Shown one piece after another: positions 32,814 through 39,817 of a DNA stretch of 39,817 nt (positions are counted from its first letter, which is position 1; each line of letters begins with the position of its first letter). A model generated the notes under the pieces. It was not told the DNA's origin, did no database searches, and was given only the letters and a program-made list of their open reading frames with translations. A program made the translations under genes and the position numbers. Location of the stretch: the NCBI GenBank assembly GCA_023460575.1, contig JAEWPQ010000277.1, positions 1-39,817 of the forward strand, written 5' to 3'. Source of the stretch: Bacillota bacterium. Its GTDB lineage: Bacteria > Bacillota > Clostridia > Lachnospirales > Lachnospiraceae.

Positions 32814-33932
32814 ATGAATAATGTATCAGCTTATACCATGAATTTAGAAGGCACAAATTATGAAACGGGTTACCAGATGGGCAGGATTATGGGAGAGATT
32901 CCCCTACTAAAAGCACTCCATACCCAATTGGTGGAAGGTTTTGGGACAGATGATTTCAAGGAGGCACAGAAACTGTTTGATCAATGGTGCCCCGGACTAA
33001 CTGACGAAATTCAAGGATTTGCAGACGCATTGCAAGTGAATGCAGATCAAATTTTTTATTATGGAATGACTTATCTGCTGCCCCGCTGTAGCCATATGGC
33101 ACTGCTCCCATCTATAACAGCAGAACATAAGCCGCTCCTTGCCCGAAACTATGAGTTTCATCATGAAGCCGAAGATTTTTGTCTTGTGAAAACTAAAATA
33201 AAAGGAAAGTTTGCACATATTGGCACCAGTGTATTATTCTTTGGCAGAGATGATGGTATTAATGAACATGGGCTGGCGGTGACTATGAGTTCATGTGGAT
33301 TTCCCGTTGGTGCAATGCCCTATATGAGGGAACCCAGGATTAAAGGACTTCAGTTCTGGGCAGTTATTCGTGCCTTATTGGAGAATTGTAAAGATGTAAG
33401 CGATGGTCTTCAGTATATCAGGAATATGCCCATCGCCTATAATTTAAATTTAATACTTCTTGATCAGGCTGGAAATGCCGCTCTGGTAGAGACTGTGGAT
33501 GGAAACTTATCATTTAAAAAGCTGGACGCAAACTCATCCAAACAGTTTTTACATGCTACCAATCACCCGGTATTACCTGAATTGGTACCTTATGAGCCCA
33601 AAGCATTTGTCCACTCGGCAAAGCGTTATGATTATATTACAAAAACTCTGACTGGCGCCTCTGGGATAACAAGGGACCAGTTGAAAAATATGCTTTTGTC
33701 AAAATACCCTGAGGGATTATGCACCCATTATTATGAAGAATATTTTGGAACCACTAAGAGCATGATCTTATCTCCGTCTGACAAATCCATCGATATCTGT
33801 TGGGGCGGAAGAAAGGAGAATGGCTGGGAACGCTTCTACGTAAGTGATGTTATGGAAGAAACGGTCAGGGAAATCGGATTAAATTTTGAAAAAGCAGATC
33901 CGGATATTTATACTTATCAACCAATAAATTGA
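32814..33932 (+). CDS. C45-family autoproteolytic acyltransferase/amidohydrolase
   Basis: 372-residue N-terminal-nucleophile hydrolase of the C45 (isopenicillin N acyltransferase-like) family. The precursor is expected to cut itself before Cys92 in PRCSHMALL, exposing Cys as nucleophile. The following HKPLLARNYEF (R111/N112) and TNHP near residue 253 are family landmarks. Members hydrolyse or transfer acyl groups on amides such as penicillins, bile-salt-like or N-acyl amino compounds; the substrate here is unknown. No signal peptide, so cytoplasmic. AGGAGG lies before the ATG. An AraC regulator follows after 19 bp. If the SOS-box promoter drives it, the gene would be DNA-damage-inducible. Confidence 0.85.
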   Translation: MNNVSAYTMNLEGTNYETGYQMGRIMGEIPLLKALHTQLVEGFGTDDFKEAQKLFDQWCPGLTDEIQGFADALQVNADQIFYYGMTYLLPRCSHMALLPSITAEHKPLLARNYEFHHEAEDFCLVKTKIKGKFAHIGTSVLFFGRDDGINEHGLAVTMSSCGFPVGAMPYMREPRIKGLQFWAVIRALLENCKDVSDGLQYIRNMPIAYNLNLILLDQAGNAALVETVDGNLSFKKLDANSSKQFLHATNHPVLPELVPYEPKAFVHSAKRYDYITKTLTGASGITRDQLKNMLLSKYPEGLCTHYYEEYFGTTKSMILSPSDKSIDICWGGRKENGWERFYVSDVMEETVREIGLNFEKADPDIYTYQPIN

Positions 33933-33951
33933 AAAAGGAGAGAAAATTGAC

Positions 33952-34827
33952 ATGGACTACCGGAAGTCGCTGGAACGGGCAGTAATTTATATAGAAGCCA
34001 ATTTAAGAGAAGACATTCGTGTAGAAGATGTGGCCAGGGCTGCCGGTTATTCTTACTATCATCTCAACCGGCAGTTCTTTTCTCTTCTGGGTGAAACAAT
34101 AGGAAGTTACATTAAAAAACGTCGCCTGGCTGATGGGGCAAAGCGTCTGTTATATACAGATGAGAGAATCATTGATATTGCTGTAGACAGTGGTTTTGAG
34201 TCATCTGAAGCATTCAGCCGCGCTTTTAAATCAATATATCGGGTAAGCCCACAGGCATACCGCATTAATCGGCTGGATGCTTATGTGGGAGCAAAAGAAC
34301 GACTGGATCAGGGTCTTTTGCAGCATCTGATTTCTAACGTAACCGTTCATCCTAAAATTGTAACCATACCTGAAATTAAAGTAGCAGGAATTCGGGGAGA
34401 GACTACACTATCCGATATAAAACTAAGAGATCTTTGGAGTAATGCAAACCGAATGTATCATGAAATTCCGAATCTGGTGGAGGGAGGCAGAGGTTTTGGC
34501 ATCTGCGAAGCCTGCAATGAAAACACACTTTATACTATGAATGACTGGGTTTTATTTACGGAGGTTGCAGGCTATGAAGTGCATTCTTTTGAAGGCTTGC
34601 CATCGCAATTTGTCAGAAAGGTTCTGCCAGCAGGAAAGTATGCTGTGTTTACTCACAGGGGAAGCTTAAGTATGCTGCCTCAGACGTTTGAATATATCTG
34701 GGGAACATGGTTTCTGACAACCGAAGAGGAATTGGACTGGCGGGAGGACTTTGAACTTTATGATAACAGATTTATGGGCTATGATCACCCAGATTCTGAA
34801 GTGGATTTGTATATTCCGGTTCGATAA
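33952..34827 (+). CDS. AraC family transcriptional regulator with GyrI-like effector domain
   Basis: 291 residues. The two helix-turn-helix motifs of the AraC DNA-binding domain are N-terminal (about 8-105; the recognisable second half includes IIDIAVDSGFESSEAFSRAF and FK..Y..SP..YR). A C-terminal GyrI-like small-molecule-binding domain covers about 120-291. This order (HTH first) is that of Rob/SoxS-type GyrI fusions that sense toxic compounds. It starts 19 bp after the acyltransferase gene behind AAAAAGGAGAG, and probably regulates its own cluster. The effector is unknown. Confidence 0.88.
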   Translation: MDYRKSLERAVIYIEANLREDIRVEDVARAAGYSYYHLNRQFFSLLGETIGSYIKKRRLADGAKRLLYTDERIIDIAVDSGFESSEAFSRAFKSIYRVSPQAYRINRLDAYVGAKERLDQGLLQHLISNVTVHPKIVTIPEIKVAGIRGETTLSDIKLRDLWSNANRMYHEIPNLVEGGRGFGICEACNENTLYTMNDWVLFTEVAGYEVHSFEGLPSQFVRKVLPAGKYAVFTHRGSLSMLPQTFEYIWGTWFLTTEEELDWREDFELYDNRFMGYDHPDSEVDLYIPVR

Positions 34828-34936
34828 CAGTGGTGGATCCGTGGTATGTATCATAGCTGCTTGCAAAATTCCGGTGGTTCCCTTATGATTGTAGATATTA
34901 AACTATTAATTGATATGGGATAAGAAAGGTATCATT

Positions 34937-35725
34937 ATGTTTACAAAACAAAATCTGAAACAAAATCTAAAAGAAATGGGAATAGAACCCCATGATACTT
35001 TACTGGTGCATTCATCTATGAAAGCAATCGGAGAGGTTGAAGGGGGAGCGGATACCGTACTGGATGCCTTTATGGAATATCTGTCTGAAGGTCTTCTAAT
35101 ACTGCCTACCCATACTTGGGCTGCCATGTCTGAATATCATAATGTATTTGATCCCCGGATAGAGCCCGCCTGTGTGGGGATTTTACCTAATCTTTTTATG
35201 AAACGGAAAGGTGTGCTCCGTTCGCTCCATCCGACCCATAGTGTAGCTGTGTACGGAAAGGATAGCAAAGCATTTATTGAAGGAGAAGAAAATCGAACAA
35301 CTCCCTGCCCTCCAGGGGGATGCTATGATCGGTTAAAAGATAGAAACGGTAAAATTCTGCTTCTAGGAGTGGGTCATGAGAGAAACACCTTTATTCACTG
35401 CGTGGAAGAACACTTAGATGTGCCGGATCGACTGACTAAGGAACCCACATATTTTAAGATCGTTATGCCTGACGGTCAGGTAAAGCCTTCCTTTATGCAT
35501 CGTCATGATAATTCTGTCACGGATCGTATCTCAGAAAATTACACAAAACTGGAACAGGCCTTCTATGACAGAGGTGCAGCAGCTAAGACATCTTTTGGTT
35601 ATGCAGCCTGCATTTTATGTAATGCAAAAGCGATTTTTGAGGTGACAAAGGATGTGCTGTCTCACCAGATCAACTGTATTATTGAATTGGACACAATTCC
35701 TGAGGAGTGGTGGATGAAAAAATAA
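34937..35725 (+). CDS. AAC(3)-family aminoglycoside N-acetyltransferase-like protein
   Basis: 262 residues of the antibiotic N-acetyltransferase family (acetyl-CoA dependent acetylation of position 3 amines in aminoglycosides). Family landmarks are LVHSSMKAIG near the N-terminus, ILPTHTWA, the HPTHSVAVYG motif (about 101-110) and the LLGVGHERNTFIHCVEE segment. An in-frame TTG at 34910 would add nine residues. The ATG at 34937 is preferred because GAAAGGT lies seven bases upstream. Chromosomal relatives such as YokD often lack strong resistance activity, so resistance should not be assumed. Closes the acyltransferase-AraC cluster with a terminator behind it. Confidence 0.85.
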   Translation: MFTKQNLKQNLKEMGIEPHDTLLVHSSMKAIGEVEGGADTVLDAFMEYLSEGLLILPTHTWAAMSEYHNVFDPRIEPACVGILPNLFMKRKGVLRSLHPTHSVAVYGKDSKAFIEGEENRTTPCPPGGCYDRLKDRNGKILLLGVGHERNTFIHCVEEHLDVPDRLTKEPTYFKIVMPDGQVKPSFMHRHDNSVTDRISENYTKLEQAFYDRGAAAKTSFGYAACILCNAKAIFEVTKDVLSHQINCIIELDTIPEEWWMKK

Positions 35726-35824
35726 GTCTCTTCTTTGGCTATGGATAAATGAAATAAAGTTAAAATTATTTCCGCAAATCGGTCGTGTTTTATGTTGAAC
35801 TATTTTGCATCTCAGAAGTTTATA

Positions 35825-35872
35825 GAGAGTTATTTCCTGCCTTTTCAGGACAGGGAATGGCTCTTGTTTTTT
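35825..35872 (+). terminator. Terminator after the AAC(3)-like gene
   Basis: AGAG..ATTTCCTG pairs with CAGGGAAT..CTCT, with a few mismatches, followed by a run of six T at about 35866-35872. It lies about 100 bp after the stop; the rest of the 280-bp gap holds no gene. Confidence 0.7.
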
Positions 35873-35939
35873 ACAGGGGGTTGATCTGGTTTATACAGAG
35901 TTGTGTCAGAGCGTATCATGGGAATTTCATAAATAGTGA

Positions 35940-35968
35940 TTGAGAACTCAGAATACATTGGTTATAAT
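35940..35968 (+). promoter_or_regulatory. Promoter of the 122-residue hypothetical gene
   Basis: TTGAGA (35940-35945), a 17-bp spacer and a perfect TATAAT (35963-35968). The start is near 35975, about 30 bases before the ATG. Confidence 0.75.
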
Positions 35969-36005
35969 ATTATTATAGAAAGCAGAGTGGAGGAGGAAAA
36001 TCGTT

Positions 36006-36374
36006 ATGGAAATAGCTGGGTTGAATAAATACTGTCATACCGACGTATCATCAAAAAAAGCGGGAACAGAAGCATTTAAAAATGAAGTATTGAATTGGAA
36101 ATTAAAATTCATGGAAAAGATTAACGCGGATTTAGAAAATGACCTTAAAGGTAGTATTAATATGTCTGAAAAAAATTGGAATGCTTTCATGAATAGAGTG
36201 GATAGTGCAGTGAATACATTTAGCCGAAATGTAAAAACAGATATTAAAGCTGATTATTCCAGTCCAGCGGAGGAAGATAAACGACTTTGTGAAGATTATT
36301 TTATGGATAACTTTAAAGAGAAGGATAAACTACTGGCAGAAACCAATGAGCCACTTGATAAATCTAATAGGTAA
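36006..36374 (+). CDS. Hypothetical protein, small, helical
   Basis: 122 residues, predicted almost fully alpha-helical and highly charged (ENDLKGSINMSEKNWNAFMN, VKTDIKADYSSPAEEDKRL), without signal peptide or membrane segment. It has a perfect promoter about 40 bp upstream and a strong ribosome site (GGAGGAGG), so it is very likely expressed. I do not recognise the family. It is monocistronic, since the next gene starts 214 bp later behind a riboswitch. Confidence 0.75.
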   Translation: MEIAGLNKYCHTDVSSKKAGTEAFKNEVLNWKLKFMEKINADLENDLKGSINMSEKNWNAFMNRVDSAVNTFSRNVKTDIKADYSSPAEEDKRLCEDYFMDNFKEKDKLLAETNEPLDKSNR

Positions 36375-36535
36375 TGGTATACTGTAGCAGTCTGAAAAAT
36401 TTGAAAATAAGGTGGTTAAAGTATATCGCAGGCATAATTGTGTCAAAGTTATGTCAACACCTGATTTTTAGTATCTGAAAGGCAATAATAAGGCCGTGAT
36501 ATTCCTTTTAAAATCAAGGCATTTCACAACAAAGA

Positions 36536-36580
36536 CCGGTGTGTTCGTGACCTTCCACACCTAAAACAAAACTAGAGGAG
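36536..36580 (+). ncRNA. Probable preQ1 riboswitch controlling queT
   Basis: GGTGTG (36538-36543) pairs with CACACC (36556-36561), enclosing a C-rich loop. The tail TAAAACAAAACTAGAGGAG (36562-36580) contains the ribosome site. The stem, loop and A-rich tail ending in the Shine-Dalgarno match the class I preQ1 aptamer in which loop bases pair with the tail and hide the site. Its gene encodes a QueT transporter, the expected target. The class is uncertain. Confidence 0.65.
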
Positions 36581-36588
36581 AAAAAAAT

Positions 36589-37098
36589 ATGAGTCACAAA
36601 TCATCAGTAAAAACCCATTTCATGGTTTTTTCTGCAGTTATTGCTGCAATCTACACGGTGCTGACCATGGCATTTGCCCCCATCAGCTTCGGACCAGTCC
36701 AGTTTCGTGTTTCGGAAATGCTATGTATCCTTCCCTACTTTACCCCAGCTGCAATTCCCGGATTATTTATCGGTTGTTTTCTGTCTAATCTCCTGTGCGG
36801 CGCAGCAGCACTTGATGTGATTTTTGGCAGTTTGGCCACTCTGATTGGAGCGGTTGGAGCTTACAAACTCCGTGGAAATAAATGGCTGGTATGTATACCG
36901 CCTATTTTGTCAAATGTTGTTATTATTCCTTGGGTCCTGCGTTATGCTTATGGCTCACCGGATATGATATGGTATGCGATGGTCACGGTTGGAATTGGAG
37001 AGATCCTTGCAATTGGAGTATTGGGTAATATTCTGCTGGGTGTTCTTAACAGGTATAAATATCTTATATTTGACCGTTTCTTTTCCGAAACAGTCTGA
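36589..37098 (+). CDS. queT: QueT family queuosine-precursor transporter
   Basis: 169-residue membrane protein with about five transmembrane helices, matching the QueT (COG4708) substrate-binding subunit of an ECF-type importer for queuosine precursors such as preQ1. Characteristic stretches are TVLTMAFAPISFGPVQFRVSE, then IPGLFIGCFLSNLL and the final WYAMVTVGIGEILAIG helix. ECF ATPases and EcfT are not in the window and would be shared from elsewhere. GAGGAG nine bases before the ATG is probably gated by the riboswitch. A terminator follows. Confidence 0.93.
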   Translation: MSHKSSVKTHFMVFSAVIAAIYTVLTMAFAPISFGPVQFRVSEMLCILPYFTPAAIPGLFIGCFLSNLLCGAAALDVIFGSLATLIGAVGAYKLRGNKWLVCIPPILSNVVIIPWVLRYAYGSPDMIWYAMVTVGIGEILAIGVLGNILLGVLNRYKYLIFDRFFSETV

Positions 37099-37115
37099 TA
37101 GAAGATCACAAATTT

Positions 37116-37152
37116 AAAAACTCCTGACCCAGTTAAAGTCGGGAGTTTTTTG
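37116..37152 (+). terminator. Terminator after queT
   Basis: AAAAACTCCTGAC (37116-37128) pairs with GTCGGGAGTTTTT (37138-37150), one G-U, with the T run overlapping the end of the stem. Confidence 0.88.
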
Positions 37153-37215
37153 TTTATATTTTCTATTTCATTCATCAGTTACATGTGATAAAATATAATT
37201 ATCTAAAACAATGTT

Positions 37216-37249
37216 ATGTAACCGAAATGTAACCGATTTTTTATATAAT
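37216..37249 (+). promoter_or_regulatory. Activator-type promoter with two 11-bp repeats
   Basis: ATGTAACCGA at 37216-37225 and 37227-37236, exactly 11 bp apart, followed by TATAAT at 37244-37249 with no -35. This is the layout of PhoB/OmpR-type activated promoters. It overlaps the first ATG of the following gene, so translation from this transcript would begin further in. Confidence 0.45.
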
Positions 37250-38174
37250 GATTTTGCAAATGAAAGACTATGGTGAAGGGATGACAGTTGGAAGAATGAG
37301 CGTGGTTCGTAATTCAGACAGGTATTTTACAATAGCGGTAGATGAATTTGAAGATAATAGTATAAAAGGAATTTTATTTCATGAAAGCGGCTCTGGAGGA
37401 ATATTATTTGAAAGCCTGCTGGAGATGTTTTTTAATATGGATCGGTTATTTGATCAGCTGGGCTGTCCTAAGCAGACGGTTCAAAGGCGGCAGTTTTCGG
37501 GAATAGAAGATCTTTCTCCCGAAATAAATAAAAGCAGTGAAAAAGAAAGACCAGGAAAACTGGCTACTTTTTATGTTTTTGTACAGTATCGGTATTATGC
37601 AAGCTGGCAGGGGAATATAAAGTGGATTGAAGGAGATGCAAAGATACCTTTTGAAAGTGAACTTGAACTGATTCTTGCCATGTACCTGCTTTTGACCGGT
37701 AACGACAGAAAAGAGCAGGTTAATAACATTATGACTACCTGCCATGTGGCAATTGATACCTACCATTCCGGAAAGTTTACCGGAAATTACCAAAATATAC
37801 CGTCTGAGACATTGGAGCAGCAGGTGGAGCCGGTGGATCTTGCAAAGTCTCTTGGTACATTTATGGAATATGAACTGAAAAATGACGACATACCCAAGTA
37901 CGGGCTGAATTATGGACAGCTGATATCCAGTGATGCATGTACGCTCTGCAGAAGAGGGGGGAAGATTGCTTCCTTTTCTATTAAAGTACTATTTCACGAA
38001 CACGCAACCTGGCAGGGAATAATTTACTGGAGAGAGGGCAGACAGCAGCAGCTTTTTAGAAGTTATAAGGAAATGCTTTATCTAATTGCTTCAGTAGCAG
38101 AGGCTTCGGCCGGAAACGATGGTTTTAGAGAACTTCTGCCTGTACGGGCAGGACTTGCATTATCCGGAACATAA
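37248..38174 (+). CDS. Hypothetical protein with three related modules
   Basis: 308 residues from the first ATG; ATGs at 37260, 37281 and 37296 are alternatives and none has a strong ribosome site. Three related segments are visible: 27-72 (FTIAVDEFEDNSIKGILFHE), 106-149 (SWQGNIKWIEGD, FESELELILAM) and 241-283 (TWQGIIYWREGR, FRSYKEMLYLI). They share strands, an (S/T)WQG-I-x-W-x-EG turn and an F-x-S-xx-E-xx helix; the first copy is diverged. A CTLC pair lies at 231-234. No signal or membrane segment. I do not recognise a function. The gene lies between queT and murC with terminators on both sides, so it is monocistronic. Confidence 0.75.
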   Translation: MILQMKDYGEGMTVGRMSVVRNSDRYFTIAVDEFEDNSIKGILFHESGSGGILFESLLEMFFNMDRLFDQLGCPKQTVQRRQFSGIEDLSPEINKSSEKERPGKLATFYVFVQYRYYASWQGNIKWIEGDAKIPFESELELILAMYLLLTGNDRKEQVNNIMTTCHVAIDTYHSGKFTGNYQNIPSETLEQQVEPVDLAKSLGTFMEYELKNDDIPKYGLNYGQLISSDACTLCRRGGKIASFSIKVLFHEHATWQGIIYWREGRQQQLFRSYKEMLYLIASVAEASAGNDGFRELLPVRAGLALSGT

Positions 38175-38190
38175 TTTCCGTGTCATAAAG

Positions 38191-38229
38191 TGCACTTTAC
38201 AGGTCATAGAATCTGTAAGGTGCATTTTT
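38191..38229 (+). terminator. Terminator after the three-module protein gene
   Basis: TGCACTTTACAG (38191-38202) pairs with CTGTAAGGTGCA (38213-38224), one G-U, followed by TTTTT. Confidence 0.88.
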
Positions 38230-38327
38230 ATGTTACATGAAAAATCCCACAGCAGCAAACGGAGCATCGCACCATGCCGCATTTTCCCAGTTTGGATTCC
38301 CAGGTAGATTTTCTTCCATTTTTCTTA

Positions 38328-38333
38328 TATAAT
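38328..38333 (+). promoter_or_regulatory. Candidate -10 of the murC promoter
   Basis: TATAAT about 100 bp before murC with only a weak -35 (GATTTT region). TTGACT near 38349 is an alternative -35 with a poor -10. The short palindrome GTAACCGTTAC (38386-38396) lies closer to the gene. Confidence 0.35.
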
Positions 38334-38430
38334 AAAGAAGAAAGCGGTTGACTTTATTAGTAAAAAGCAGTAAAAGTAAGTGGAAGTAACCGTTACATAA
38401 ACAAAACAATAAATTAAGGATGGATAAAGC

Positions 38431-39810
38431 ATGTATCAGATTGATTTTCATAAACCACAGGCAGTTCATTTTATCGGAATTGGAGGAATCAGCATGAGCG
38501 GTCTGGCTGAGATTCTCATGGATGAGGGATTTTCAGTAACCGGATCAGATTCACATGAATCGGAACTGACGCACCACCTGGAAGCAAAAGGTGCAAAGAT
38601 TGCGTATGGACAGTGTGCTGAGAATATTACAGAAGGAATCGATGTGGTGGTTTATACGGCTGCGGTACATTCTGATAATCCGGAGCTGAAATCTGCAAAA
38701 GAAAAGGGACTGCCCATTTTAAGCAGGGCAGAGCTGCTTGGTCAGATGATGAAGAATTATGAGAATTCTATAGCCATTTCGGGAACGCACGGAAAAACAA
38801 CGACAACCTCTATGATTACAGAGGTTCTTCTCTGTGCAGATGCGGACCCCACTATTTCCGTAGGAGGAATTTTAAACTCCATAGGGGGAAATATTCGTGT
38901 GGGCGGGCCGGAACTTTTTGTGACCGAAGCCTGTGAATATACCAACAGTTTTCTGTCCTTTTATCCGACTGTTGAAATTATTCTAAATATAGAGGCAGAT
39001 CATCTGGATTTCTTTAAAGATATCAAGGATATTCGTAACTCTTTTCGGCTGTTTGCCCAGAAGCTGCCTGAGGATGGACTGCTGGTGATTAATAACGACA
39101 TTGAAAATATCGAGGAGATCGTTCGTGATCTTCCCTGTAAGGTGATTACGTTTGGAAAGAAAGCCGGAAGCAGGTACCAGGCGGAGACCATTCAGTTTGA
39201 TGATCTGGCAAGAGCTACCTATGATTTAAAGATTGATGGTACTGTCGTAGATTCGGTTACCCTTGGAGTACCCGGAGAACACAATGTATATAATTCCCTG
39301 GCAGCTGCCGCCGTTTGCGCGGAGCTTGGAATATCACTTGATCAGGTGAAAAAGGGGCTAAAACATTTTACAGGTACCAACAGGCGCTTTGAAAAGAAGG
39401 GAGAGCTGGGAGGCGTCACCATTATTGATGATTATGCCCATCACCCCCAGGAGATTCGTGCAACCCTGAATACAGCTAAGCATTATCCCCATAAAAAGCT
39501 TTGGGTTGTTTTCCAACCCCATACTTATACACGTACAAAGGCATTTCTTGACGATTTTGCAGATGCACTGTCTCTGGCAGATGAGGTAGTTCTGGCAGAA
39601 ATTTATGCAGCAAGAGAAACCGACAATCTGGGGATCAGCTCTGCAGATATAGTGGATAGAATAGAGAAAAAAGGTGTAAAAGCGCATTATATTACCTCGT
39701 TTGATGAGATTGAAACATTTATTTTAGAAAATTGTATACACGGTGATTTGTTGATAACTATGGGTGCCGGAGACATTGTAAAAGTGGGAGAAAAGCTGTT
39801 GGGCTTATAG
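38431..39810 (+). CDS. murC: UDP-N-acetylmuramate--L-alanine ligase
   Basis: ATP-dependent cytoplasmic ligase adding the first amino acid (L-Ala) of the peptidoglycan stem peptide to UDP-MurNAc. The 459 residues are full length. The UDP-binding loop FIGIGGISMSGLAEIL (14-29), the ATP loop GTHGKTTT (118-125), the central region with EADHLDFF and the C-terminal DDYAHHP motif are all present. The AAGGATGG stretch lies about ten bases before the ATG. No other cell-wall genes lie next to it in the window. Confidence 0.97.
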   Translation: MYQIDFHKPQAVHFIGIGGISMSGLAEILMDEGFSVTGSDSHESELTHHLEAKGAKIAYGQCAENITEGIDVVVYTAAVHSDNPELKSAKEKGLPILSRAELLGQMMKNYENSIAISGTHGKTTTTSMITEVLLCADADPTISVGGILNSIGGNIRVGGPELFVTEACEYTNSFLSFYPTVEIILNIEADHLDFFKDIKDIRNSFRLFAQKLPEDGLLVINNDIENIEEIVRDLPCKVITFGKKAGSRYQAETIQFDDLARATYDLKIDGTVVDSVTLGVPGEHNVYNSLAAAAVCAELGISLDQVKKGLKHFTGTNRRFEKKGELGGVTIIDDYAHHPQEIRATLNTAKHYPHKKLWVVFQPHTYTRTKAFLDDFADALSLADEVVLAEIYAARETDNLGISSADIVDRIEKKGVKAHYITSFDEIETFILENCIHGDLLITMGAGDIVKVGEKLLGL

Positions 39811-39817
39811 TTATCCA

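Noticed and set aside
1..39817. CRISPR array, tRNA or rRNA genes
   Set aside because: No regularly spaced repeat array and no recognisable tRNA or rRNA sequence was found in reading either strand.

Overview
The window looks like a chromosome segment of a low-to-mid-GC Gram-positive anaerobe, most likely a Lachnospiraceae (Clostridium cluster XIVa) member. Indicators are purine-rich GGAGG ribosome sites, protein sequences of clostridial type, a CBS/DRTGG-type manganese pyrophosphatase, QueT behind a probable preQ1 riboswitch, and Firmicute-type LexA boxes. The assignment is inference; no rRNA or other marker gene is present.

Left backbone (1-14223): transketolase and a ROK glucokinase; a CBS/DRTGG family II pyrophosphatase, a flavin-reductase-like protein and a divergent shikimate-kinase homologue; a complete oligopeptide ABC transporter operon (oppABCDF) ending in a strong terminator; and a methyl-accepting chemotaxis protein on the minus strand.

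Central element (about 14640-32630), all genes on the minus strand. Read in the direction of transcription it starts with a small protein, then a 921-residue protein that I read as a single-subunit double-psi-beta-barrel RNA polymerase (relative of SPbeta YonO and eukaryotic QDE-1/RDR enzymes), then an ATGA-coupled protein with two zinc ribbons. Next is a promoter region carrying a LexA/SOS box. It is followed by a tail module: probable tail chaperone, tail tube protein, a perfect intrinsic terminator, a 1943-residue tape measure, hub and distal-tail proteins (one split at a -1 slippery site), and tail fibre or receptor-binding proteins. I see no terminase, portal, capsid, integrase, holin or endolysin. 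The simplest reading is a headless, SOS-inducible siphovirus-like tail particle (F-type tailocin) or a tail-only prophage remnant that carries its own RNA polymerase. This is the most interesting part of the window.

Right backbone (32630-39817): a C45-family N-terminal-nucleophile acyltransferase or amidase, an AraC regulator with a GyrI-like domain and an AAC(3)-family acetyltransferase, possibly one unit that may start at a promoter overlapped by a second, identical LexA box; a small hypothetical protein; queT with its riboswitch; a hypothetical protein built of three related modules and preceded by 11-bp tandem repeats; and murC.
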